Assembly: GCF_003001815.1 (NCBI RefSeq) | Contig: NZ_PVMZ01000019.1 | Span: 124,001 to 188,000 of the forward strand | Reading direction: 5' to 3' | Origin: Actinoplanes italicus | Lineage (GTDB): Bacteria; Actinomycetota; Actinomycetes; Mycobacteriales; Micromonosporaceae | Length of the DNA: 64,000 bases | In this document: in pieces, positions 56,371-64,000 of the stretch | Layout: each line of letters starts with the position of its first letter | Numbering within the stretch: position 1 is the first letter of the stretch | Notes under the pieces: generated by a model | Told to the model about the DNA's origin: nothing | Database searches by the model: none | What the model saw: the letters and a program-made list of their open reading frames with translations, nothing else | Translations under genes and position numbers: made by a program

Positions 56371-57726
56371 ATGAAACGATTCATCCCCCTGGTCGTGGTG
56401 GCCTGTCTCCTCGTCGCGGTCCCCGCCGCGGCGGCCGCACCGACCGTCGCCCACACGTCCACCACGGTCCTGACCACCAACGGCCGGACCGCCCTGACCT
56501 ACACCGGCTACATGAACGGCGAGTCGTTCCAGCAGGACGGCATCGTCACGTTCAACGGCTGGCAGTACTCCGCCTTCTGGGATCAGAGCGGATACGTGAA
56601 CCTGTCGCGCCGTCAGCTGCCGTCCGGCGCCTGGTCGAACCTGCGGCTCACCGACTACGCCACCGCGTCGACCGACTCGCACAACACGATCAGCATCGGG
56701 ATCGCCCCGTCGGACGGCACCATCCACCTGGCCTTCGACACGCACTCCTCGCAGTTCCGCTACCGCAAGTCGGTCGCGGGACTGGCCACCTCGCCGGGCG
56801 GGGTGTCCTGGTCGACGGGCAGTTTCGGGACCGTCCAGACACGGCTGACCAGCACGAGCATGGACGTCGTCACCTATCCGCAGTTCTTCGCCCACCCGGA
56901 CGGCACGCTGCAACTGGCGATCCGCACCGGCTACAGCGGGACCGGCGACGAGGTGCTCTACGAGTACCGGTCGGGCGCGTGGACGTACATCGGTGAATTC
57001 ATCGACGGCACCACCGCCGGCAACAACGCCTACCTGTTCGGCATCGAGTACGACAACTTCGATCCGGCGGCCCCGCTGCTGCACGTCACGTGGACGGTGC
57101 GGGAGACCTCGAACGCGAGCACCAACCACGACATCTTCTACGCCTACAGCAAGGACAAGGGCCGGACCTGGCGCAACAACGCGGGCACGGTCATCGCGAC
57201 CACCGGTTCCAGCCCGCTGCGGTCCGACGCCGCGAACCTGCGGGTCTGGGCCATCGGCCAGAACCGGGGCCTGATCAACCAGGAGTCGCAGGTCGTCGAC
57301 GCGGCCGGGGTCGTGCACGTGCTCGCCTCGCACCTGCCGGCATCGGCGGCCAGCACCGCCGACTTCACGGCGGCCCGGGAGAAGGCCGTGCTGGTGCACT
57401 ACTGGCGGGGCAAGGCCGACAAGGTCTGGCACCAGACGTACACACCGTTCCTGGAGCGGTCGGCCCGCGGTGACATCGCCGTCGACTCGCGCGACAACCT
57501 GTACGTGGTCAGCGGCGACTCGAGCACCCGCAAGCTGCACATCCAGACCGCGTCGAAGGCCTCGGGCTGGACCGACTGGGTGATCCGCTACACCTCGTCG
57601 GCGATCTACTACAGCGACCCGCTGATCGACCACCAGCGGCTCAAGTCCCTGAACACCCTCAGCTTCTTCGCGCCCCGCTATGGCGGCAGCCAGATCGACG
57701 TCCAGGACTGGACGGTGGGCGGCTGA
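56371..57726 (+). CDS. Secreted BNR_4-type beta-propeller protein
   Basis: The product is 451 residues. A signal peptide (to about residue 23, VPAAAAAP) is followed by a beta-propeller of the BNR_4 family (PF15892) with GIAPSDGTIHLAFDTHSSQFRYR and blade repeats such as GDIAVDSRDNLYVVSGD. This family includes polysaccharide lyases and related enzymes. The strand-rich sequence and the following GH127 gene suggest action on a plant or algal side-chain polysaccharide, but the reaction is not certain. A strong hairpin follows at 57741-57775. Confidence 0.8.
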   Translation: MKRFIPLVVVACLLVAVPAAAAAPTVAHTSTTVLTTNGRTALTYTGYMNGESFQQDGIVTFNGWQYSAFWDQSGYVNLSRRQLPSGAWSNLRLTDYATASTDSHNTISIGIAPSDGTIHLAFDTHSSQFRYRKSVAGLATSPGGVSWSTGSFGTVQTRLTSTSMDVVTYPQFFAHPDGTLQLAIRTGYSGTGDEVLYEYRSGAWTYIGEFIDGTTAGNNAYLFGIEYDNFDPAAPLLHVTWTVRETSNASTNHDIFYAYSKDKGRTWRNNAGTVIATTGSSPLRSDAANLRVWAIGQNRGLINQESQVVDAAGVVHVLASHLPASAASTADFTAAREKAVLVHYWRGKADKVWHQTYTPFLERSARGDIAVDSRDNLYVVSGDSSTRKLHIQTASKASGWTDWVIRYTSSAIYYSDPLIDHQRLKSLNTLSFFAPRYGGSQIDVQDWTVGG

Positions 57727-57740
57727 TAGAGCGATCGTCA

Positions 57741-57775
57741 CGGGGCAGGCAATCGATTGCCGATTGCCTGCCCCG
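57741..57775. terminator. Terminator hairpin after the BNR gene
   Basis: CGGGGCAGGCAATCG and CGATTGCCTGCCCCG form a perfect 15-bp stem around ATTGC, 15 nt after the stop codon, followed by TCTATAT. Confidence 0.85.
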
Positions 57776-57834
57776 TCTATATGCGGTGGTAAAACGTTAC
57801 GCAGAGGCTCCTCGGTCAGTCGCTCGGGAAAACC

Positions 57835-57862
57835 TTGACACGCGCTTTGTTATCGATAACAT
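57835..57862 (+). promoter_or_regulatory. GH127 promoter with embedded LacI-type operator
   Basis: TTGACA (57835-57840), a 16-bp spacer and TAACAT (57857-57862). The perfect 14-bp palindrome TGTTATCGATAACA (57848-57861) covers the spacer and the -10 box. A central CG flanked by symmetric arms is typical of LacI-family operators. Confidence 0.75.
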
Positions 57863-57920
57863 TCTGCGCGTAACACAGGCGTAACTCCCCGTTCCCCCAC
57901 CCCGAACCGAGGAGACCCCC

Positions 57921-60152
57921 GTGCTCCCTGTATCCCGTCGCAGCATCCTTGGCGCCGCCGCCGGTGGTGCCGTGCTCTCCGTCGTGCACACCGGCACCCC
58001 GGCGGCCGCCGCCGAGACCGGCGTGTCGGCATACCAGTTCCCGCTCAGCCAGGTGAGGCTGACCGCCGGCCGGCTCATGGACAACCAGACCCGCACGCTG
58101 TCCTACCTGCGCTTCGTCGACGTCGACCGGCTGCTCTACGTGTTCCGCGCCAACCACGGCCAATCCACCGGCGGCGCCGCCGCCAACGGTGGCTGGGACG
58201 CGCCGACCTTCCCGTTCCGCTCCCACGTGCAGGGCCACTTCCTGACCGCCTGGGCGCAGGCCTGGCTCGTGCTCGGCGACACCGTCTGCCGGGACAAGGC
58301 CAACTACATGGTCGCCGAGCTGGCGAAGTGCCAGGCGTCGAACGGGTACCTGTCCGGTTTCCCGGAGGCCGACATCACGGCTGTGCACAACCGCACGCTG
58401 ACCAACGGCAACGTCCCGTACTACTGCATCCACAAGACACTGGCCGGCCTGCTGGACGTCTGGCGCTACCTCGGCAACACCCAGGCCCGCGACGTGGTGC
58501 TCCGGCTCGCGGCATGGGTCGACACCCGTACCGCCGCGTTGTCCTCGTCCCAGATGCAGGCCATGCTGCAGACCGAGTTCGGTGGCATGAACGCCGTCCT
58601 CACCGACCTCTACCAGCAGACCAACGACTCACGCTGGCTGACCGTGGCCCGCCGGTTCGACCACGCCGCCGTCTTCGACCCGCTCGCGAACAACACCGAC
58701 AGCCTCAACGGGCTGCACGCCAACACGCAGGTGCCGAAGTGGATCGGCGCGGCCCGCGAGTACAAGGCCACCGGCACCACCCGCTACCGCGACATCGCCC
58801 GCAACGCCTGGAACTTCACGACCGGGGCGCACACGTACGCCATCGGCGGCAACAGCCAGGCCGAGCACTTCCGCCCGCCCAACGCCATCGCCGGGTACCT
58901 CACCAACGACACCTGCGAGCACTGCAACACGGTCAACATGCTGCGGCTGACCAACGAGCTGTGGGTGACCGAGCCGGACCGGGCCGCGTACTTCGACTAC
59001 TACGAGCAGGCGCTGCTCAACCACATCCTCGGCGCCCAGAACCGCAACGACAGCCGCGGCCACGTCACCTACTTCACGCCGCTGCGCCCCGGTGGCCGCC
59101 GCGGTGTCGGCCCCGCGTGGGGCGGGGGCACGTGGAGCACCGACTACGGCACCTTCTGGTGCTGCCAGGGCACGGGGATCGAGGTCAACACCCGGCTCGC
59201 CGAGTCGATCTACTTCTACAACGGCACCACGCTGACCGTGAACCTGTTCGCCCCGTCGGTGCTCAACTGGTCCCAGCGCGGCATCACGGTCACCCAGACC
59301 ACCACGTTCCCGGAGAGCGACACCACGACGCTTCGCCTGACCGGCACGATGAGCGGCTCGTGGAGCATCCGGGTCCGCATCCCGTCGTGGACCAGCGGCG
59401 CCACCATCACGGTCAACGGCACCGCCGTCACCGCCAGCGCACCGGGCACCTACACGACGATCACCCGTACCTGGGCGGCGAACGACACGATCGTCGTGCG
59501 GCTGCCCATGCGGATCGTGCTGCGCTCGGCCAACGACAACCCCGGACTGCAGGCGATCACGTACGGGCCGACCGTGCTGGCCGGCAACTACGGCGACACG
59601 GCACTCACCTCGCCGCCGTCACTGACCGTCTCCTCGGTCACCCGCACCAGCGCCACCGCCAACGGCGCGGCCGTCAACCTGGTGCCCTTCTACGACGCGC
59701 ACGGCATCAACTACAACGTCTACTGGCTGACCACACCCACGTACAAACTGGTCAACAACGCGACCGGCCTGGTCCTCGGCATCAAGGACATGTCGGTGGC
59801 AAACGGCGGCCTCGCGGTCACCTGGGGCGACACCGGCACCCTCGACCACCGGTGGACACGTATCGCCGACGGCTCCGCGGTCCGCTTCCGCAACGTCAAC
59901 AGCGGCAGGGTCCTCGGCGTGCAGAACATGTCGACCGCTGACAACGCCGTGGTCATGCAGTGGGACGACAACGGCACCGCCGACCACCGCTGGACGCTCG
60001 TCGACCAGGGCAACGGCGTCTACAAGATCCGCAATGTGAACAGCGGCAAGCTCCTGGCCGTCCTCAACGGAGGCACCGCGTGGGGCGCCCAGGTCGTCCA
60101 GGAGCCCGACAACGGCTCCGCCGACAACCTCTGGCGCCTGGTAGCCGTCTGA
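57921..60152 (+). CDS. Secreted GH127 beta-L-arabinofuranosidase with ricin-type domain
   Basis: The product is 743 residues from the GTG at 57921, with GAGGAGA upstream. The signal SRRSILGAAAGG is of the twin-arginine type. The GH127 (DUF1680) domain shows the characteristic zinc-thiolate site: Glu333 and Cys335 in CEHCNT, and Cys414-Cys415 in FWCCQGTG, where the last is the expected nucleophile. It should release beta-L-arabinofuranose from plant cell-wall proteins or arabinans. A C-terminal beta-trefoil (about 612-743) with three repeats such as NNATGLVLGIKDMS and NVNSGRVLGVQNMS is a CBM13/ricin-type carbohydrate-binding domain. The operator inside its promoter indicates sugar-dependent repression. 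Confidence 0.92.
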   Translation: MLPVSRRSILGAAAGGAVLSVVHTGTPAAAAETGVSAYQFPLSQVRLTAGRLMDNQTRTLSYLRFVDVDRLLYVFRANHGQSTGGAAANGGWDAPTFPFRSHVQGHFLTAWAQAWLVLGDTVCRDKANYMVAELAKCQASNGYLSGFPEADITAVHNRTLTNGNVPYYCIHKTLAGLLDVWRYLGNTQARDVVLRLAAWVDTRTAALSSSQMQAMLQTEFGGMNAVLTDLYQQTNDSRWLTVARRFDHAAVFDPLANNTDSLNGLHANTQVPKWIGAAREYKATGTTRYRDIARNAWNFTTGAHTYAIGGNSQAEHFRPPNAIAGYLTNDTCEHCNTVNMLRLTNELWVTEPDRAAYFDYYEQALLNHILGAQNRNDSRGHVTYFTPLRPGGRRGVGPAWGGGTWSTDYGTFWCCQGTGIEVNTRLAESIYFYNGTTLTVNLFAPSVLNWSQRGITVTQTTTFPESDTTTLRLTGTMSGSWSIRVRIPSWTSGATITVNGTAVTASAPGTYTTITRTWAANDTIVVRLPMRIVLRSANDNPGLQAITYGPTVLAGNYGDTALTSPPSLTVSSVTRTSATANGAAVNLVPFYDAHGINYNVYWLTTPTYKLVNNATGLVLGIKDMSVANGGLAVTWGDTGTLDHRWTRIADGSAVRFRNVNSGRVLGVQNMSTADNAVVMQWDDNGTADHRWTLVDQGNGVYKIRNVNSGKLLAVLNGGTAWGAQVVQEPDNGSADNLWRLVAV

Positions 60153-60278
60153 CCTCTGTCCTCCGTCGCCGCCCTCCGTCCCGTTGGTCCGCCGCCCACC
60201 CCGTCGCGTTCGTCCGCCGCCCAACCTGCCGCGTTGGTCCGCCGCCCACCCCGCCGCCCCCCGCCGCGCGTCACTTCG

Positions 60279-60335
60279 CCGCAGATCTTGTGGCGTTTGG
60301 GTTGCTCCGGCGGCGCAAGTTCACAAGATCTGCGG
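60279..60335. repeat. GATCTTGTG palindromic element, copy d
   Basis: CCGCAGATCTTGTG (60279-60292) and CACAAGATCTGCGG (60322-60335) form a perfect 14-bp inverted repeat with a 29-nt loop. It is the first of three copies downstream of the GH127 gene. Confidence 0.85.
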
Positions 60336-60438
60336 TGGGGTGCCGCTCGTGCGGTGGTGCGGCGGTGGTGCGGCGGTGGTGCGGCGGTGGTGCGGCGGTG
60401 GTGCGGCGGTGGTGCGGCGGTGGTGCCCATTCCCTTCG

Positions 60439-60495
60439 CCGCAGATCTTGTGGCGTTTGGGTTGCTCCGGCGGCGCAAGTTCACAAGATCTGCGG
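60439..60495. repeat. GATCTTGTG palindromic element, copy e
   Basis: Arms at 60439-60452 and 60482-60495 are perfect 14-bp inverted repeats. The loop is identical to that of copy d, indicating recent duplication of the whole unit. Confidence 0.85.
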
Positions 60496-60553
60496 TGGAG
60501 TGCCGGTGGTGCCGGTGGTGCGGCGGTTGCTCCGCTGCTGCCCATCCCCTTCG

Positions 60554-60610
60554 CCGCAGATCTTGTGGCGTTTGGGCTGCTCCGGCGGCGCAAGTTCACA
60601 AGATCTACGG
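60554..60610. repeat. GATCTTGTG palindromic element, copy f
   Basis: Arms at 60554-60567 and 60597-60610 match at 13 of 14 positions. The loop differs by one base from copies d and e. Confidence 0.85.
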
Positions 60611-60773
60611 TGGGGCGCTGCTCGTGCGGTGGTGCGGTGGGGCGCTGCTCGTGCGGTGGTGCGGTGGGGCGCTGCTCGTGCGGTGGTGCGGCGGGGAGGT
60701 GGGCAGGTGGTGGTGCGGCGGGGAGGTGGGCAGGTGGGGAGGTGTGGTGCGGTGGGGAGCTAGCATCCGGCGG

Positions 60774-61292
60774 GTGATCATCTGGATCAACGGAACCCAT
60801 GGTGCGGGCAAGACGACCACCGCCGCTCTCGTGCGGGCACTGGTGCCGGACTCCCGGGTGCTCGACGCCGAGAAGGTGGGCGAGACCCTAATGGACATCG
60901 CGCCCGGACTGCCCGAGACCGACAACTTCCAGCACTGGCCACCGTGGCGGCAACTAGTCGTCGACACCGCCCGCCGGGTGCTCGACTACACCGGCGGCAC
61001 CCTGGTGATGCCGATGACGGTCCTGGTCGAGCCGTACTGGCGGGAGATCAGCGCCGGCCTCGCGGGGCACCGCATCCCGGTCCGGCACTTCGTCCTGCAC
61101 GCCGACCAGGACACCCTGCGCGGCCGCATCGAGCGCGAGCACGTCGTGCCGTCACCCTTCAGGCTCAAATACCTGCAGCCGTACGCCGAAGCGGCGCGCA
61201 CGTGGCTTCATGCGGAGGCCGAGGTCGTCGACACCACACATCTGACTCCGGACCAGGCCGCCCGCCGGATCGCCGACGCCGTCAGGAGCTGA
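60774..61292 (+). CDS. TmrB-like P-loop NTPase/kinase
   Basis: The product is 172 residues from the GTG at 60774. It starts almost directly with the Walker A motif (IIWINGTHGAGKTTTA) and has RVLDAEKVGETLMD and FVLHADQDTLRGRIERE as expected for small nucleoside-kinase-like or tunicamycin-resistance (TmrB-type) ATPases. A single compact P-loop domain with no membrane segment. The phosphorylated substrate, if any, is unknown. It lies directly downstream of the repeat region and converges on the AraC gene. Confidence 0.85.
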   Translation: MIIWINGTHGAGKTTTAALVRALVPDSRVLDAEKVGETLMDIAPGLPETDNFQHWPPWRQLVVDTARRVLDYTGGTLVMPMTVLVEPYWREISAGLAGHRIPVRHFVLHADQDTLRGRIEREHVVPSPFRLKYLQPYAEAARTWLHAEAEVVDTTHLTPDQAARRIADAVRS

Positions 61293-61337
61293 GTACCGGC
61301 ATGCGATGCTGCCGGCATCGGTGGACATGGCGCGATC

Positions 61338-62306
61338 TCACCGAGCCGTGTCGGAGGCGCGGGCGTCGAATCTCCGGCGGTACTCCGACGGCGAGGTGTC
61401 GAACGCAGCCGCGAAGCTCTGCCGCAGGGTGACCGCGCTGCCGAAACCGCAGGCCGCGGCGATCTGGTCGATCAGCAGATCGGTCGACTCCAGCAGGCGG
61501 CGGACCTCGTCGAGGCGTCGGCGCCGGACCCAGGCCGCCGGTGTCTCACCGGTGGAGGCCTGGAACGCGCGGATGAAGGTACGCCGGCTCAGGTGCGCCA
61601 CGTCGGCGAGCCGTTCGACGGACAGGTCGTCGCCGAGGTGGCGCAGTGCCCACTCGATCGTCGCGGCGATCGGATCGCCGGAGCCGTGCTGTGGCAACGG
61701 CCGCTCGATGTACTGGGCCTGCCCGCCCTCCCGGTGCGGCGCCACCACGAGACTGCGGGCCACCCGGTTGGCGGCCGCGGCGCCGAGCCGCTGGCGGACC
61801 AGGTGCAGGCAGGCGTCGAGCGCCGACGCCGTGCCGGCCGAGGTCAGCACGTCGCCGTGGTCGATGTAGAGCACCGACGGGTCGACCTCGACGTCCGGGT
61901 GCCGGGCCGCGAGCATGCCGACGGCGTGCCAGTGCGTGGCCGCGGTGCGCCGGGACAGCAGGCCCGCGTCGGCGACCGCGACCGTGCCGAGACACAGTCC
62001 GGCCACCGTGGCGCCGCGGTCGTGTGCCCTGGTCAGGAGGTGCCGGAGTGCTTCACCGGTGGCCCGGCCGTCCTCGAACCAGGACGGGACCACCACGATG
62101 TCGGCGCTCTCGGCCACGGCCGGTCCGCGTACCTCACCTATCGGATAGCCCTCCGCGGTGCGCACCGATCCGGCACGGTCGGCGAACAGCACGGTGTTCC
62201 AGTCGGCGAGGCCGAGCCGGGTGACCTCGTCGAAGACCAGCTGCGGCACGGAGAGGTGGAACATCGTGATGCCGTCGAACGCGTACACGGCGATGGACAC
62301 TGGCAC
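61338..62306 (-). CDS. GlxA-type AraC regulator (DJ-1/PfpI + AraC HTH)
   Basis: The product is 322 residues from the GTG at 62306 (a GTG at 62300 is an alternative). The N-terminal DJ-1/PfpI domain (about 1-180) has VSIAVYAFDGITMFHLSVP and the nucleophile-elbow position GLCLGTVAVADAG; the C-terminal AraC helix-turn-helix (about 215-310) has LADVAHLSRRTFIRAFQASTG and AAACGFGSAVTLRQSF. It diverges from a cysteine hydrolase gene and likely controls it through the inverted repeat at 62298-62338. A weak CCGGCA/TGCCGG hairpin (61296-61315) lies between its end and the convergent kinase gene. Confidence 0.88.
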   Translation of the reverse strand: MPVSIAVYAFDGITMFHLSVPQLVFDEVTRLGLADWNTVLFADRAGSVRTAEGYPIGEVRGPAVAESADIVVVPSWFEDGRATGEALRHLLTRAHDRGATVAGLCLGTVAVADAGLLSRRTAATHWHAVGMLAARHPDVEVDPSVLYIDHGDVLTSAGTASALDACLHLVRQRLGAAAANRVARSLVVAPHREGGQAQYIERPLPQHGSGDPIAATIEWALRHLGDDLSVERLADVAHLSRRTFIRAFQASTGETPAAWVRRRRLDEVRRLLESTDLLIDQIAAACGFGSAVTLRQSFAAAFDTSPSEYRRRFDARASDTAR

Positions 62307-62338
62307 GATTCCATCGTAACGCTGCACTTGTGCCAGTG
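62298..62338. promoter_or_regulatory. Inverted repeat between GlxA-type regulator and hydrolase
   Basis: CACTGGCAC (62298-62306) and GTGCCAGTG (62330-62338) are perfect 9-bp inverted arms separated by 23 bp. One arm is the regulator's own start region (GTG CCA GTG), so binding would directly affect its expression. Confidence 0.6.
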
Positions 62339-62405
62339 GTCGGGGCGGTCCGCCGTCAGCAGACTCTAGGTGTCGCCTGTTCGAGACCGAAGGAGAACGA
62401 GCACC

Positions 62406-63044
62406 ATGAGCACCCCGAAGCGCGCACTCATCCTCGTCGACGTGCAGCAGGAGTACTTCGGCGGTCTGCTGGAGATCCAGTACCCGCCGCACGCCGACTC
62501 GCTGCCCCGCATCACCGCGGCGATCGACGCCGCCATCGCCGCGGGTGTGCCCGTGGTCGTGGTGCAGCATTCGGCCGGCGACCAGGCGCCCGTGTTCAAC
62601 CCGACACGGCCCGGCTATCTGCTGCATCCGGAGGTCGCGTCTCGGCGTACCGATGAATGGAAGTCGGTGGTCAAACAGTTCAGCAGCGTTTTCGCGGGTA
62701 CCGATGTGGCGGCGTGGCTGCGCGATCAGGGCGTCGACACGGTCACTCTGGCCGGGTACATGACGAACAACTGCATCCTCGCGTCGGCCGTCGAGGCGGA
62801 GAGCCACGGCTTCGCGGCCGAGGTGCTCTCCGACGCCACCGGCGCCATCCACATCGCCAACGAGGCCGGTTTCACCGACGCCAAGACCGTCCACACGTCG
62901 CTGATGGCGCTGTTCAACTCGAACCTCGCGGCCGTGGCCGACACCGCCACCTGGTCGGCGGCCGTCACGGCGGGGGAGCCGCTGCCCGCGCCCAGTCTCG
63001 GCGCCTCCGCCGCCGCCGGCGCGAAGCACGCCGGGCAGGGGTGA
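62406..63044 (+). CDS. Isochorismatase-like cysteine hydrolase
   Basis: The product is 212 residues with AGGAGA upstream of the ATG. The catalytic triad positions are seen as Asp in LVDVQQEY, Lys in SVVKQFSS and Cys in YMTNNCILAS. It belongs to the nicotinamidase/isochorismatase-like superfamily; substrate unknown. Divergence from a DJ-1/AraC regulator is a common arrangement and suggests induction by a small molecule. A terminator follows at 63047-63082. Confidence 0.9.
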   Translation: MSTPKRALILVDVQQEYFGGLLEIQYPPHADSLPRITAAIDAAIAAGVPVVVVQHSAGDQAPVFNPTRPGYLLHPEVASRRTDEWKSVVKQFSSVFAGTDVAAWLRDQGVDTVTLAGYMTNNCILASAVEAESHGFAAEVLSDATGAIHIANEAGFTDAKTVHTSLMALFNSNLAAVADTATWSAAVTAGEPLPAPSLGASAAAGAKHAGQG

Positions 63045-63046
63045 TA

Positions 63047-63082
63047 CCGGCCGCCACCCACGAGGCGGTGGGTGACGGCCGG
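63047..63082. terminator. Bidirectional terminator hairpin
   Basis: CCGGCCGCCACCCAC (63047-63061) pairs with GTGGGTGACGGCCGG (63068-63082) at 14 of 15 positions with a 6-nt loop. It lies between the convergent hydrolase and cellulase-like genes and can serve both. Confidence 0.8.
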
Positions 63083-63092
63083 CAGCCGGGGA

Positions 63093-64000
63093 TCAGGCCG
63101 TGGTGCAGGCCGAGCCGTTGAGGGTGAACGAGGTGGGCGACGGGTTCGAGCCGGTGTGGGTGCCGTTGAACCCGAAGCTCGCCGTGCCGCCGGCCGGCAG
63201 GCCGCCGTTCCACGCGGCGTTGGTGGCGGTCACCTGCGTGCCGGACTGGGTGACGACCGCCGACCAGCCCTGCGTCACCTTCTGGCCGGCCGGGTAGGCG
63301 AAGGCCAGGCTCCAGTTGGTCAGGGCGGCCGGGCCGTTGGTGATCGTCACGGTGGCGGTGAAGCCGGCGCTCCAGCTGTTCGCGCTGTACGCGACCTTGC
63401 AACCGGCGGCCGGTGACGTCGAGGGCGAGACCGACACCGACGGCGACACCGAAACCGACGGCGAGACCGACACCGACGGCGAGACCGACACCGACGGCGA
63501 CACGGAGGTCGACGGCGACGGTGACGGGGGAGTGCCGCCCGGCTCCGCGCCCCAGACGAGCTTGCCCGCGTCGTAGAGCGGCACACCGGCGTTCGGTCCG
63601 GCCGCCGCCTGGTAGGACGGGTCGTTCGCCGGGTTCCACGTGCCGCCTTCGGCCACACCGATCTTGAGCTGCACCTCCATCCGATGCGCCGACTGCCCGG
63701 CAGGCGCGATGGTGTAGCCGGTGCAGTCCACCTCGACGTACCAGATGTCACCGGAGTGCTGCTTGGCCGCGGTCGGACCCGGACAACCCTGGGTGTACGG
63801 GGAGCTGACCTGCAACGCCGAGTTGTCGTCGCGGGTGAAGTAGTAGCGGAACTTGCCGGCGGTCAGGGCGCGGGCCGGGAACGCCGACTTGTTGTAGACG
63901 ACCACCTTCACGCCGGTCGACCGGGTCTCGTTCTGCATGATCGTCGTCTCGGCCGACAGCTCCGGGATGTCGGGCTTCTCCGCGACCGGGAACCCGGTGA
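63093..64000 (-). CDS. Secreted cellulase-type protein, C-terminal part (CBM3-like, linker, CBM2)
   Basis: About 302 C-terminal residues are visible; the N-terminus and catalytic domain lie beyond position 64000. The visible part begins with a CBM3-like domain (TGVKVVVYNKSAFPARALTAGKF..., then GDIWYVEVDCTGY and KIGVAEGGTWNPANDPSY), as found after GH9 endoglucanase domains. A Ser/Val/Pro linker with VSPSVS repeats leads to a CBM2 domain (about the last 100 residues: SWSAGFTATVTITNG, AAWNGGLPAGGTASFGFNGTH) ending in a Cys. The tryptophans and paired cysteines of a cellulose-binding CBM2 are present. The catalytic family cannot be confirmed within the window. Confidence 0.85.
   Translation of the reverse strand, partial: TGFPVAEKPDIPELSAETTIMQNETRSTGVKVVVYNKSAFPARALTAGKFRYYFTRDDNSALQVSSPYTQGCPGPTAAKQHSGDIWYVEVDCTGYTIAPAGQSAHRMEVQLKIGVAEGGTWNPANDPSYQAAAGPNAGVPLYDAGKLVWGAEPGGTPPSPSPSTSVSPSVSVSPSVSVSPSVSVSPSVSVSPSTSPAAGCKVAYSANSWSAGFTATVTITNGPAALTNWSLAFAYPAGQKVTQGWSAVVTQSGTQVTATNAAWNGGLPAGGTASFGFNGTHTGSNPSPTSFTLNGSACTTA
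63423..63520. repeat. Short in-frame repeats encoding the Ser/Val/Pro linker
   Basis: Repeated GACACCGACGGCGA-type units (plus strand) encode VSPSVS repeats. Such linkers vary in length between homologues through slippage. Confidence 0.75.

Larger units (their letters stand above)
60153..60773. repeat. Gene-free repeat-packed region
   Basis: It contains a 25-bp unit GTTGGTCCGCCGCCCACCCC... in three copies (60183-60257), an 11-bp GC-rich tandem repeat TGCGGCGGTGG (about 60347-60422), a 27-bp unit starting TGGGGCGCTGCTCGTGCGG in three exact copies (60611-60691), and three palindromic GATCTTGTG elements. No gene is supported. Confidence 0.75.

Noticed and set aside
60183..60691. Regular repeats considered as a CRISPR array.
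   Set aside because: Units of 25, 11 and 27 bp are directly tandem with no variable spacers and no cas genes nearby.

Overview
The window is very GC-rich actinobacterial DNA with almost no space between genes, frequent GTG starts and many 4-nt ATGA/GTGA stop-start overlaps. The mix of secreted polysaccharide hydrolases, CBM2/CBM13 modules, TIR and NB-ARC/TPR STAND proteins, a membrane GGDEF protein and a methyl-accepting chemotaxis protein fits a saprophytic, possibly motile-spored member of the Micromonosporaceae (Actinoplanes-like). That placement is inferred from gene content only. No tRNA, rRNA, CRISPR array, phage or intact insertion sequence was recognised.

Region 1 (1-14.7 kb) is a mannan-utilisation locus. 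A ROK repressor and a LacI-type sugar-sensor protein without a DNA-binding domain (truncated by the window edge) diverge from a five-gene operon: lipoprotein sugar-binding protein, two ABC permeases, GH2 beta-mannosidase and secreted GH5 mannanase. No ABC ATPase is present. Further on, a GH26 mannanase and a secreted CE1/LpqC-type esterase lie on the opposite strand. The operon and the GH26 gene share the same promoter design: a 17-bp palindrome, 2 bp, TTGACA, 18 bp, CATGCTGGGC. They are therefore very probably one regulon. Between them lie a HEAT-like repeat gene and two small genes.

Region 2 (15-25 kb): a membrane GGDEF protein; a second ROK + HTH-less LacI pair behind a DUF1152 gene; a remnant of an aminoglycoside-phosphotransferase-like gene; two unknown proteins; a secreted CE4-CE2 deacetylase/esterase behind a CebR-type box; and two small membrane proteins.

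Region 3 (25-29.7 kb): divergent regulator/enzyme pairs, each with a clear palindromic operator (XRE/methionine aminopeptidase, SDR/TetR, TetR/GNAT), plus a 50-residue membrane protein.

Region 4 (29.8-42.3 kb): a STAND NTPase with TPRs, then a locus resembling mycobacterial iniBAC: an IniR-like LuxR/MalT-type regulator, an IniB-domain protein with Asp/Asn-rich repeats, two adjacent dynamin-like GTPases, a small acidic protein and an Hsp70-type ATPase whose substrate domain is replaced by a membrane anchor and an extracytoplasmic domain.

Region 5 (42.3-56.3 kb): DUF2089/SHOCT-like cluster, AraC regulator, chemotaxis receptor, RibD-type reductase, a TIR-NB-ARC-TPR protein with nearly identical 126-bp repeats, VOC protein, M1 aminopeptidase, methyltransferase, BAAT-type lipoprotein hydrolase and a NUDIX hydrolase in atypical sequence.

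Region 6 (56.3-64 kb): secreted BNR beta-propeller protein, GH127 beta-L-arabinofuranosidase with a ricin-type domain, a repeat-packed intergenic region, TmrB-like NTPase, GlxA-type AraC regulator divergent from a cysteine hydrolase, and the C-terminal part of a secreted cellulase-like protein (CBM3-like, Ser/Pro linker, CBM2). Six copies of a palindromic GATCTTGTG...CACAAGATC element are scattered at 3' ends of genes.
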